From Zygotorulaspora mrakii (taxonomy: Eukaryota > Ascomycota > Saccharomycetes > Saccharomycetales > Saccharomycetaceae), in the NCBI RefSeq assembly GCF_013402915.1, contig NC_050724.1, positions 992,001-1,056,000 on the forward strand: DNA of 64,000 nt, given 5' to 3'. The notes below the pieces were generated by a model that saw only the letters and a program-made list of their open reading frames with translations, searched no databases and had not been told where the DNA came from. Shown here piece after piece: positions 27,526-36,893 of this stretch. Made by a program: the position numbers and the translations under genes. Positions within the stretch are counted from its first letter, which is position 1. Each line of letters opens with the position of its first letter.

Positions 27526-30078
27526 ATGGTTGACGTCACGTCGTACTTTGGTAAAGGGCAGAATTCTCAAAGAGTAGGCAAATCTTCCCAACCAACTAGG
27601 CTAAAACGAAAAGCGGATGCCCCCGAATTCATTGACTTGGATAAGGATGATGATATAGAAGAACCCCAGTCTCTCAAAAGACCCCGGGATAACGTTGAAG
27701 CTAAACAAGAAAGGCGAACTGTCGATCACCCTAAGAGAAGAGCATCGAAGACAGGTTGTCAAAAGATGGGATCACCTAACGAGTCGCCTAAGATACCCAA
27801 AAATCAAAGGAAAACGAGTTTGAATGTACATGATGTTTTGGAAAACATCCCTTCGGTTGACTTATCCGGCGTTCATGTCAAAGAGAATGTGTCTAGATTT
27901 GGAGGCACCAAGACTTCGGATGATGCAGGGGACCTAAAAAACGTAGTAGGATTTCCAGAGGGGAAACCTAACTGTTTGCTTGGTTTGACAATGGTCTTCA
28001 CTGGTGTATTGCCCTCTTTAGAAAGGAGCCAAGCTGAGGGCTTAGCAAAAAGATATGGTGCGCGTGTCACCAAATCCATCTCAAGCAAAACATCAGTGGT
28101 AGTTCTTGGAGATGAAGCTGGTCCTAAAAAAGTAGAGAACATAAAAAAGCTAGGAGTGAAGGCAATTGATGAAAACGGTTTCAAACAGCTTATTGAGGGA
28201 ATGCCCGCTGAAGGTGGAGATGGAGCAGCAGCTGAGAAAGCACGTCAAAAATTAGAACAACAACAACAACAGGCTATCTTAGACGCAGAAACAATCGCAA
28301 AAGAAGAGGATGAAAGAGCAAAAAGAATTGCCTCTGCAAAAAAATCAGGACAAAATATGAAATCCTCACACATGGTGGATGACAAAAATAAATTGTGGAC
28401 AGATAAATACGCACCAACCTCGTTACAACAGATGTGTGGTAACAAAGGCAGCATAAATAAATTGAAGAATTGGTTGATTAATTGGGAGCAAAGTAAGAAA
28501 GATGGTTTCAAAAATGCTGGGAGAGACGGTACTGGCATATTCAGAGCAGCGCTACTTTATGGTCCTCCCGGCATTGGTAAGACCACTGCTGCTCATCTTG
28601 TTTCTGAGGAATTAGGTTATGATATTTTGGAACGTAATGCTTCTGATGTCAGATCTAAATCTTTATTAAATGCGGGAGTCAAAAATGCACTCGATAACAC
28701 TTCTGTTGTCGGGTATTTCAAGAAAAAAGAACAGGAGCAAGAAAGTAATTGCGATAAATTTGTAATTATTATGGATGAGGTTGATGGTATGAGTGGTGGT
28801 GATCGTGGTGGAGTAGGTCAACTGGCGCAATTTTGTCGCAAAACAGCAACGCCTATGATATTAATCTGTAACGAAAGGAATCTGCCAAAAATGAGACCAT
28901 TTGATAGAGTTTGCCTCGATATACAATTCAGAAGACCAGACGCGAATAGCGTCAAGGCCCGACTTATGACAATTGCCATTAGAGAGAAATTCAAGCTGGA
29001 TCCCAACATTATAGATAGCCTACTCCAAGCGACGAACGCAGATATAAGACAAATTATTAATCTGCTTTCCGCTGTGTCTAAAACTTCCAAAAGTATTGGA
29101 CACGAAAATGTTGCTGATATTATGGCTGCCTGGCAAAAGAACATAGCCTTGAAGCCTTTTGATATCACGCACAAGCTTTTGGATGGACGTTATTATACAG
29201 ATGCAGGGTCACAGAGTTTTACCCTCAATGACAAAATTGCCTTATATTTTGATGATTTTGATTTCGCTCCGTTAATGATACAGGAGAATTATTTGAGTAC
29301 TAGGCCATCGAACTTGATGCCTGGAAAATCACATATCGCTGCAGTGGCTGATGCAGCTGAAAGCATCTCATATTCCAATTTAGTCGAAGCAAAAATTCGG
29401 AGCAGCGAGCAATTGTGGAGTCTTTTGCCGTTGCATGCAGTAGTTTCATCTGTGTATCCCTCTTCAAAAGTTGCTGGACATATGTCTGGAAGAATAAATT
29501 TTACTTCGTGGCTAGGTCAGAACTCTAAATCGGGCAAATATTATCGCTTACTGCAGGGCCTTCAATACCATACCCGATTGAGTACTTCCACAGACAAAAT
29601 GGGTTTAAGACTTGATTATATGCCTACCTTTAAACGGAGACTCTTGAACCCAATATTGAAAAACGGAGCAGAAGGGATACCTCCAGTAATTGAGTTGATG
29701 GATGCCTATTATTTAACCAGGGAAGATTGGGATACTATCATGGAATTCCAAGTCGGACCAGATGCAGCTGATGCTCAGCTGAAGAAAATACCAACATCCG
29801 TGAAGACAGCATTTACCAGAAGATATAACAGCACTACACATCCAGTTGCAATCTATAGAACGGGTACTACGACAGCGGTTACAGCCGGGTCTACCATCAA
29901 ACCAGACTTTGAAGATATTGTTGATGCGGATGATGGGGCACCACCAGCTGACGAAGATGAGATAAAAGAAGATGAGGACTTAAAGAAAGATAAATTGATT
30001 AAGCAAAAGGCTAAGCCAACTAAAAGAAAGCCCAGAGCAACTAATGCAGGCGCGACAAAGAAGAGGAAGACAAAGTAA
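27526..30078 (+). CDS. RFC1: Replication factor C large subunit Rfc1
   Basis: The start at the ATG 27526-27528 (MVDVTSYFGKG) gives 850 residues; S. cerevisiae Rfc1 has 861 and begins MVNISDFFGK. A PIP-box-like FFGK/YFGKG start leads to a basic region and a BRCT domain (about 150-225, GLTMVFTGVLPSLERSQAEGLAKRYGARVT). The AAA+ module has Walker A LLYGPPGIGKTTAAH (about 345-359) and Walker B IIMDEVDGM (about 412-420). The C-terminal collar and an acidic then basic tail (KRKPRATNAGATKKRKTK) follow. Known role: large subunit of the clamp loader that places PCNA at primer ends. Confidence 0.96.
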   Translation: MVDVTSYFGKGQNSQRVGKSSQPTRLKRKADAPEFIDLDKDDDIEEPQSLKRPRDNVEAKQERRTVDHPKRRASKTGCQKMGSPNESPKIPKNQRKTSLNVHDVLENIPSVDLSGVHVKENVSRFGGTKTSDDAGDLKNVVGFPEGKPNCLLGLTMVFTGVLPSLERSQAEGLAKRYGARVTKSISSKTSVVVLGDEAGPKKVENIKKLGVKAIDENGFKQLIEGMPAEGGDGAAAEKARQKLEQQQQQAILDAETIAKEEDERAKRIASAKKSGQNMKSSHMVDDKNKLWTDKYAPTSLQQMCGNKGSINKLKNWLINWEQSKKDGFKNAGRDGTGIFRAALLYGPPGIGKTTAAHLVSEELGYDILERNASDVRSKSLLNAGVKNALDNTSVVGYFKKKEQEQESNCDKFVIIMDEVDGMSGGDRGGVGQLAQFCRKTATPMILICNERNLPKMRPFDRVCLDIQFRRPDANSVKARLMTIAIREKFKLDPNIIDSLLQATNADIRQIINLLSAVSKTSKSIGHENVADIMAAWQKNIALKPFDITHKLLDGRYYTDAGSQSFTLNDKIALYFDDFDFAPLMIQENYLSTRPSNLMPGKSHIAAVADAAESISYSNLVEAKIRSSEQLWSLLPLHAVVSSVYPSSKVAGHMSGRINFTSWLGQNSKSGKYYRLLQGLQYHTRLSTSTDKMGLRLDYMPTFKRRLLNPILKNGAEGIPPVIELMDAYYLTREDWDTIMEFQVGPDAADAQLKKIPTSVKTAFTRRYNSTTHPVAIYRTGTTTAVTAGSTIKPDFEDIVDADDGAPPADEDEIKEDEDLKKDKLIKQKAKPTKRKPRATNAGATKKRKTK

Positions 30079-30155
30079 TGTAATTTCAAAGATTATATCA
30101 TAGTTTAGGTGTTGTTTTATTATTACATTTTTATATTATTTGCGAACGATAAATA

Positions 30156-32870
30156 CTATTTTACTGCAGTCTCCAGATGTTTATAATGACCGTTGAATGC
30201 ACCTTGCAACCAGTAATACAACTTTCTAAAGACAATTTGTTGGGAGTTATGAAATTGAATAGAATGGTCAGAGTCCGGGAATATGTGCATATCGTAATTC
30301 TCAATGTTCAGCGTATTAAGCTTATCAATAAACTCGTAAGTGTTTCGTATGTGTACGTTATCATCTGCAGTACCATGTATTATTAAAAATCTCTCCAGTT
30401 TTTTGAAGTTTTCAACATTTATGACTGCTGCGGTATCTCTGTATGTTTTGTAATTGACTATGGGATCACCGATGTACCTTTCTGAATAAAATGAATCGTA
30501 ATAGCTCCAGTTTGTCACAGGAGCAACAGCCATTGCGTATTTGAACACCTGTCCGCTGTCATACTCTACAGTCTTTAATGTGGAAAAGCCACCGTATGAC
30601 CATCCCCATACAGCAATGTGGTCTTCGTCAATCATGTTGCGATTTTGAGCAATATATCTCTTAGTTACTTCGGTAATATCCCGAGGCTCCCAATAACCTA
30701 TTCGTTCAGTTGCCCATTTTTTGAATGCCCAACCTTTTCCCCCAGTACCTCTAGGTTCAATTTCAAGAACAATAGCATTCAAGCCAGAGGAAACCGCCTC
30801 TTCGAAAAAGACGGAATGTTTGGTGGTATAAGTTTGCGAGCCAGGGCCCCCGTAGACACTGACTAAAACTGGATATTTTCTGTCAACATCCAAATGTGCG
30901 GGCCTTATTTCCACGTAATTGATTCTCACATTATCCTCTATTACCATGCTACTATACCTTTTATGAGGTAAATCATATTTTACTAGACTTTCTTCAATCG
31001 TTGTGTTGTCAATTAGAGTAATTGTGTGCATATCATGAATATTATTTGCATCAAAAACGTCTATCAAAAGCCCAGCCGCCGTAAAAGGCACCCCCGGACC
31101 TAATTTCCTCATTAAGGCAAAGTTACCGCTTGAACTCAATTCATAGTCATAGAAATCTTCTTTTGATTCTGGATTTTGAAAAGTCCTTATTTCAGAGTCG
31201 CCATTCAAATTGAAGGCTACACCGTACAGATGTTGAGACATTTGACCAATTGCGTTTGCTGTAAAAAAAATTGTATCAGATTCGTACTCATATCCAACTA
31301 TGCCTCTCCCTGTCACTTCCCAGTCGCCGCTTGTTATTTGTTTACCTTCTGTTGCTTTGGATGTATCATAGTAAAATAAATGATTGAACCCAGAGGCATC
31401 TGTTTCAATGTCTACATAGCCATAGGTCCTTCTTCCTAGTTCCACATTTGGTGGAATTGGTAAAATTCTCCTTGTCTTCTCGATCCAGCCCCCATATTGC
31501 GTGGCATCCAACATTCTAACTGTGTCCAATGATTCAAAGTCGGGATGTTTTTCGTACACTTTCACTAGCATTTTTTTGGATGTTCTGTCAGCTATTTTAA
31601 ACAGGAAAGTGTTTGGGTCTATCCAATTTGCATCATAAATTATTAGATCTTTGAAAGGTTTATCATTTTCATTTCGTTCATCTATTAAGTTCAACGCGTA
31701 TACTGTGCCAACTTGCAGATCAAGCATTAGAAGGGATATTTTTGGATTTTTGGTGCCAGGTCTAGGATATTTGAGCTTACAGATCGACGCACTATTGTCT
31801 TCATTTGTATACTTTGGAATGTAATAGTCTAGGACTTCTGTATCATTAATTTTTGCAAATACCAGTTTTGAGTCATCGGGAGCCCACCATACAGCCTTTT
31901 CATTTGAAAATATTTCTTCCTCGTATATCCAGTCTGGCCTACCATTAAAAATATCGCTGGACCCGTCTTGAGTTATTTGCATCGCTGGTCTACCTGAATG
32001 AAGATTCTGAACATACAAATTATTTTCGAACACATAGTAAATGAAATTATAACAAGGCGAAAAATGAACATAAGAAATATCAGCTGGCTCACCAGTGGAT
32101 AGAGGAGAGATTGGATTAATGGTATCGGTTTTTAAATCTTTAAGGAAATATAGCCCTTTAGAAGAGTGTCGATACTCATGTTTTATGTTAATGCCAATAA
32201 TCATCTTATCGAGAGCATAATTGACCTTAACCTTTTTGATAATATACTCTATGTCATTATAGTTGATACTTGTCTTCCCCAAGTTAATTGAAAATGAATC
32301 GCTGAACAATTGTTTTGCCACAAGAAACTCCCCATCCCCAGTGTTATCAACTGTGAGATAGAGCCCAGGATCGGCATCATGACTCAATAAAAGAGAAGGT
32401 GGCCTTATGAAATGAAAGTCTTTCTCCTCATAAAGAAATTCACCCTTTAATACTTGATCGATGGTGAATGATCTCTTTGAAAAGTTGTTATTAACCTTTC
32501 CGGGGGTCCTGACAAGACGGCTTATAGGTATTAGAAACAGCGCCAGTAATACCAGTGATACTATTGTAAATGTTATGACTATGCCTTTTTTCTTGAATTT
32601 TTGTGCATGTGTCTTGAATTGCCAGTTTAACGAAGGGCTCGGTAGGAGTTGATTTTCTATATCCTCACTTTGAGCCCTTGCAAACGTCCTATCATCTGAA
32701 GATTGCTCTCGAAGCTCCGTTTCGTTGCTATTTTTTGTGTCGTTGCTGTCGTTGTTGCTGTTGCCATACATGTTGTTCATTTCATAAGAGGTCATATCAG
32801 CGGAACTTGAATTTCTCCTTTGTAGAAAGAGATGACTATTCTTCCTCTTGTGTGAATGGGTTGACGACAT
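30156..32870 (-). CDS. STE13: Dipeptidyl aminopeptidase A, Golgi type II membrane protein
   Basis: The protein has 904 residues against 931 in S. cerevisiae. A cytosolic tail (1-95) precedes one membrane segment (about 96-116, GIVITFTIVSLVLLALFLIPI). A beta-propeller and an alpha/beta-hydrolase domain of the DPP IV family follow. The catalytic Ser is in GWSYGG, the Asp in HGTADDNVH and the His in SDHSI. EEEIF in the propeller matches the conserved Glu pair that binds the substrate N-terminus. Known role: removal of X-Ala dipeptides from the alpha-factor precursor in the trans-Golgi. The vacuolar paralogue Dap2 is the alternative; the neighbour RFC1 matches the STE13 locus. It converges with RFC1 (77 bp). 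Confidence 0.88.
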   Translation of the reverse strand: MSSTHSHKRKNSHLFLQRRNSSSADMTSYEMNNMYGNSNNDSNDTKNSNETELREQSSDDRTFARAQSEDIENQLLPSPSLNWQFKTHAQKFKKKGIVITFTIVSLVLLALFLIPISRLVRTPGKVNNNFSKRSFTIDQVLKGEFLYEEKDFHFIRPPSLLLSHDADPGLYLTVDNTGDGEFLVAKQLFSDSFSINLGKTSINYNDIEYIIKKVKVNYALDKMIIGINIKHEYRHSSKGLYFLKDLKTDTINPISPLSTGEPADISYVHFSPCYNFIYYVFENNLYVQNLHSGRPAMQITQDGSSDIFNGRPDWIYEEEIFSNEKAVWWAPDDSKLVFAKINDTEVLDYYIPKYTNEDNSASICKLKYPRPGTKNPKISLLMLDLQVGTVYALNLIDERNENDKPFKDLIIYDANWIDPNTFLFKIADRTSKKMLVKVYEKHPDFESLDTVRMLDATQYGGWIEKTRRILPIPPNVELGRRTYGYVDIETDASGFNHLFYYDTSKATEGKQITSGDWEVTGRGIVGYEYESDTIFFTANAIGQMSQHLYGVAFNLNGDSEIRTFQNPESKEDFYDYELSSSGNFALMRKLGPGVPFTAAGLLIDVFDANNIHDMHTITLIDNTTIEESLVKYDLPHKRYSSMVIEDNVRINYVEIRPAHLDVDRKYPVLVSVYGGPGSQTYTTKHSVFFEEAVSSGLNAIVLEIEPRGTGGKGWAFKKWATERIGYWEPRDITEVTKRYIAQNRNMIDEDHIAVWGWSYGGFSTLKTVEYDSGQVFKYAMAVAPVTNWSYYDSFYSERYIGDPIVNYKTYRDTAAVINVENFKKLERFLIIHGTADDNVHIRNTYEFIDKLNTLNIENYDMHIFPDSDHSIQFHNSQQIVFRKLYYWLQGAFNGHYKHLETAVK

Positions 32871-33064
32871 TATCAGCTATTTATTCTATGCATCTCCCTT
32901 TCTCGGTATTGAAATAGTTCCCTTTTGAGGCTTTGCCTTTATCACGGTGATGTTTAATTCAGTTATTTTTTCGGTCGGATATATACGAAAACGTACCTTG
33001 TCTTTAAAGCAACAACAATCTAGGATATATACACATAAATGATATATATATACATATTCTACAT

Positions 33065-33955
33065 TTAGTTGCCGGCCAAAGCAGCAATCTTGGCAGCGAC
33101 ACGTTCTTGTCTTTGTTCTCTGGTCAATTTAACTTGTCTGTATTTCTTGGATTCAGCAGCGTATTGTTCCTTGGTGAATTTCTTTTCAGTTGGTTTGAAA
33201 GAAGGATCTTCTCTAATGGCTTCGTGAGCGTTGGCGTAGATGTCCTCAACGGAGTCAGCATCGATGTCATCGGCCAAGTATCCCTTGAACAATTCAGAGA
33301 ATCTTTCCTCATCATCATCGGCTAATTCTTCCATGTATTGAGAGACGTGACCAGCAAAGATGTAAGATCTCAACATTTCAGCGTCTAGCTCTTCAGCTTC
33401 GAAATCCCAACCTGGGAATCTGTTTTCGGAGTGAGGAACGTACAAACCACCGTCGGAAGCACCTTTTAGGGCACCAAAGACTCTAGCACCAGTGGTAGTT
33501 CTTTGCAAACCGATATCTAAGAAAACTTTGAATGGACGTGGACCATCTTCAACAGCTTCGGTCAATTCGTATTCACCTTCGACTTCTTCAACACCCTTGT
33601 AGGTTTCGTCCAAGCCTAATTTTTGCAACGCTCTTCTGGCGATCAACAAACCGGTAGCGTAAGCAGCGGCCCAGTTGGTCAAACCATGGCTGATACCGTA
33701 CTTTGGCAATTCGTGAGAGTAAGCAGCAGCCAAGACAACGTCACCGGTGATAGTGGAAGAAACGATCTGACAGATGATATCTCTGTTAGTGATTCTGACG
33801 ACTAATCTGTACTTTGGAGTAGCATATTTAGCCTTGTGTTGAGCAACCAATCTCTTTCTTTGGTAGTAATCGGTTTTACCTTCTCTTCTTCTTCTGAAAG
33901 GAGTTTGGAAACGAGAATGGTAAGCAGAAGACTTAATAACTTGATCGAAAGCCAT
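33065..33955 (-). CDS. RPL5: 60S ribosomal protein L5 (uL18)
   Basis: The start at the ATG 33953-33955 (MAFDQVIKSSAYHSRFQTPFRRRREGKTDYYQRKRL) gives 296 residues, as in S. cerevisiae (297). The uL18 fold motifs are present: YRLVVRITNRDIICQIV, LTNWAAAYATGLLIARR and the acidic C-terminal region. Codon use is strongly biased toward preferred yeast codons. Known role: binds 5S rRNA with Rpl11 and delivers the 5S RNP to pre-60S particles with Rrs1/Rpf2/Syo1. No intron is needed or seen. Confidence 0.97.
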   Translation of the reverse strand: MAFDQVIKSSAYHSRFQTPFRRRREGKTDYYQRKRLVAQHKAKYATPKYRLVVRITNRDIICQIVSSTITGDVVLAAAYSHELPKYGISHGLTNWAAAYATGLLIARRALQKLGLDETYKGVEEVEGEYELTEAVEDGPRPFKVFLDIGLQRTTTGARVFGALKGASDGGLYVPHSENRFPGWDFEAEELDAEMLRSYIFAGHVSQYMEELADDDEERFSELFKGYLADDIDADSVEDIYANAHEAIREDPSFKPTEKKFTKEQYAAESKKYRQVKLTREQRQERVAAKIAALAGN

Positions 33956-34164
33956 TGTTGATATCTGTGATTGGGTCAATTAGATGAAGCTAAAATATAA
34001 GTTATCGAGAACAGCCAGAAACTTCTAAAGTACGTTAATGACCATCATCGATCCTGCTATAATTTTTTTCAGTTGAACCAACAAGACCCATCGACAGTGT
34101 CTGCGTTCCTCGTGTGTGCTGTCCGGAGTGTCCGGCGCGCCCGGCGCATCTTTTTTTTTGCAGC

Positions 34165-34404
34165 TTTGCGTCACAATGCCAATTTCTTTTCTCGACTCTC
34201 GGGAGCTTTCGGACGGTGAAAAACGGGAAACGAAAGAGACCGAAAATGACAAAACTGAAAAATGCGTTTCGTACATTGTTAGTGCGGTGAATGGGTTTCC
34301 AACTTATTGTTGGTTAGCATCCGTGCACCACTGCGTAGTTGTTCGTGCGTCCGAAAACAGTCACATCCTGGATAAAGCGTGCGTCCTCCCGGACACCTCA
34401 CGTG
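34165..34404. promoter_or_regulatory. RPL5 promoter motifs (Fhl1-, Rap1- and Cbf1-like)
   Basis: TTTGCGTC at 34165-34172 is the reverse complement of GACGCAAA, the Fhl1-associated motif of ribosomal protein promoters. GCATCCGTGCACC at 34317-34329 resembles a Rap1 site (ACAYCCRTRCAYY type). TCACGTGA at about 34397-34404 is a palindromic Cbf1 E-box. A T-tract at 34151-34159 adjoins the first. Distances from the RPL5 ATG are 210-450 bp, typical for such promoters. Binding is inferred. Confidence 0.5.
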
Positions 34405-34542
34405 AAGCCGGGAACAGTGTTCCGGAATTTCGGACAGATGCGCCTTGGCCGTTATTGCTCGGCTTTCGATCCCGCTCGCTTGTTCTTTCCTTTGTCTGTA
34501 GATAATAACGTGTTCACGATGGGACATGCCGTGTTGCAAGCC

Positions 34543-34552
34543 TCGGCGGCTA
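34543..34552 (-). promoter_or_regulatory. Perfect URS1 (Ume6-type) element
   Basis: The plus strand reads TCGGCGGCTA followed by AAA, the exact reverse complement of the URS1 core TAGCCGCCGA with its A/T flank. URS1 is bound by Ume6 at early meiotic genes. Here it is 588 bp upstream of RPL5 and 1.45 kb from RCN2, neither an obvious meiotic target. Confidence 0.6.
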
Positions 34553-35997
34553 AAATGTTCCAACGAGTATAATCTCTTACATGGATGAAGTTCTTCATCA
34601 CAATACACAGAAGTGTTCTAGTAGAAGTTCAACGTCGGTATAGGATCACAGCTGATTCTCATGAGTGTGGTATAGTTTGAATGCAATGCTGGTATATTTT
34701 AGCTGGAGTGGCTGGCAGTTGTCTTCTTGCCCAGAGGGATCTAATGAAGAAAACGGTTGAGCAGAACGTTGTGAGAGATCGGACAACTGTTACTGGGCGT
34801 TGATTAGAGTTTGTATGCTCTGTCGTTGGTGAATTCCGTGTCCTCTGTGGCCTCTCTCACTGGTCTTCAGATATCGGTCGCGCCTCTTGGTGGACGATGA
34901 CCACCAACCAACTCGTAAAATGAAATATACACAACGTGTGCGGAGAATGAAAATGTGTGCATGTTCTTCAAAGTGAGATGGTGCTTTCTGTTCCTTTCCG
35001 AGAACTCGCGAAAGGTCCTAGTGCTCTGCGGCTAAACGCTATGACATTCATCCTGGACCTCAGCGCAAGCGATAAGAAAGGCGAACAGACGCGCTGTTCT
35101 GTCTATACCTAGACAATTGCTTTGACGACCACGGCTCAAGTTCTCACCTCGATGCAGCTAATAGAAAAGCGCTAGCAGTGCGGGGTGGGCAAGGCTCACA
35201 AGCCATTCAGATCGTCAAGATGTAATGCTCCGGAAGTCGGGTACAAATATTGGTAAATTTAAAGTATGGCTTTTACCAATAGGAAGCTACACAATGGCCG
35301 GCGGACGCTGCAAGTGCAGGCTCTGACTAGTCACGCATCACGCACCACAGAAACATTAGAAATTAAGGCTGGCAATTCAAAGAATTCTCAAGACCGTTTT
35401 TCGGCACATGGTATCGAATAAAATTGATAAAAAGGCTTAGTTTTAATATTACCATGCCTTCCACTGTCACTCCTTCAAGCCCTAAGCACGAGAGCGATGA
35501 ATGTTTCATATTCCCTTCTGCCCTGTTGAGGCGCTGTATCTCGTCGTTGGCATCGAATAAGGGCATCGAACAAGGGCATCTAGATCTGTGAGAGCACTTC
35601 GGTGGTGGTGCTGTGCCCGTATCTCGGACTAATTCATTATTTCAATCTGCCCTGTGATTGTATTTCACGCTGCGCCGCTTCACTATCTTTTGGCTCAGTT
35701 CTGAAATGGAAGGCGGCGGCGCAGCTGCTAGTACAAAGTGATTACTTGATAGCATGCCTTTACGCAATGCCGCCTGACATATTATTCTGCACGTTGTGTT
35801 GCACATTGTGTTACAAGGGTCCAGAAGTGGTTTGTAATAACGATTGAACGACACGTCTTGTATATAAGCAAGACGGTGAATAATTTGGGAAGTAAAATTA
35901 GTGGCACACAACCCGGACGCACCATTGGTACACAGAAGTAAGGGGACAACTCAACAGCCTGACACAATAGTGGCTAACAGGTATTCAGCGGTATAAA

Positions 35998-36777
35998 ATG
36001 CCAAAGACACAAATATTGATTACGGATATTCCAACAGCTTATTTCAAGGAGAAATGGCCCGACCAATTGGAGAAGGAGCTGTTTGTCAAGTTATTCCCGC
36101 AATTCAGCTCAAATTTACTATACTACAGCCCCTTGGCATTTTTGAATCGGATTGTTATAATTATGGATAATGAGGAAACCACAATTCAAATGTACAATAG
36201 TTTGAAAAATCTACTTGCGTCACAAAAAAGAACTGCAAAACTCTATCTCACCGAGTCCCTTTTGACAAAACCAAAATCAAGATCCTCAGATGATTTGACT
36301 TTGATGTCGAAACGTTCACCGGAACGTCAAAACACCAACACGACCACAGATACGCATCTTGAGCAACCAGAGTCCCAGCGATTACAGACCCCTTCACAAC
36401 AACTTTCGCAGGCCAGTAAACCAATTCTATCGATAGACACAGATCCATCAAGTACAGGAATTAGTACTTATTCACTTTCTATAGGTAGTCCGTCGTTATC
36501 TCCAGACCGCACATCTTTGGAATCCCCAACAATGTTGAAGTTCGACAGTCAATCTAAGCTGCACTATTATAAAGAACCATTACCGAAATTGAATAAAAGG
36601 GTTAGTCAATCAACTTTTGATTCCAGCCCTGCTGATACAACCACATATCTTTTCAAGCCAAGGAATACTGGTGATCTAGCTTCTGCATCATCAACTGATA
36701 TGGTATCATCATCTTCTTCAAGAATTGATATCCCACCGCCAAGTCCAAGTATTACTTTAAACGAATTCCATCTTTAA
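35998..36777 (+). CDS. RCN2: Calcipressin-type calcineurin regulator Rcn2
   Basis: The protein has 259 residues against 265 in S. cerevisiae Rcn2. The N-terminal RRM-like calcipressin domain (about 1-85) begins TQILITDIP and includes FVKLFPQFSSNLLYYSPLAFLNRIVIIM. A Ser/Thr/Pro-rich linker carries the phosphorylatable SPSLSPDRTSLESPT segment (about 162-176), the counterpart of the LSPPxSPP motif. The C-terminus PSPSITLNEFHL contains a PSITLN string resembling a PxIxIT docking motif. Known role: regulator of the phosphatase calcineurin. The upstream region is long and shared divergently with RPL5. Confidence 0.88.
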   Translation: MPKTQILITDIPTAYFKEKWPDQLEKELFVKLFPQFSSNLLYYSPLAFLNRIVIIMDNEETTIQMYNSLKNLLASQKRTAKLYLTESLLTKPKSRSSDDLTLMSKRSPERQNTNTTTDTHLEQPESQRLQTPSQQLSQASKPILSIDTDPSSTGISTYSLSIGSPSLSPDRTSLESPTMLKFDSQSKLHYYKEPLPKLNKRVSQSTFDSSPADTTTYLFKPRNTGDLASASSTDMVSSSSSRIDIPPPSPSITLNEFHL

Positions 36778-36893
36778 TTCATTATACCAAAATGCTAGAA
36801 AAGTAATCTAAATTGCTTATTTACATGAACACATAACCGATATACATTACCTATATAAGATCAAGCAATAGATAGTATCTCTGTCGATCCACT

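Larger units (their letters stand above)
33956..35997. other. Long divergent spacer between RPL5 and RCN2
   Basis: The 2042-bp spacer is GC-rich near RPL5 (about 34080-34450) and AT-richer further out. It holds ribosomal-protein promoter motifs, a perfect URS1 (34543-34552), a Tbf1-type AGCCCTAA at 35478-35485 and a 10-bp inverted repeat with two CCAAT boxes (35248-35281). I see no convincing coding gene or tRNA. Confidence 0.5.

Noticed and set aside
34116..34505. 129-codon frame in the RPL5 upstream region
   Set aside because: It overlaps the GC-rich promoter, where stop codons are rarer, and shows no protein-like features.
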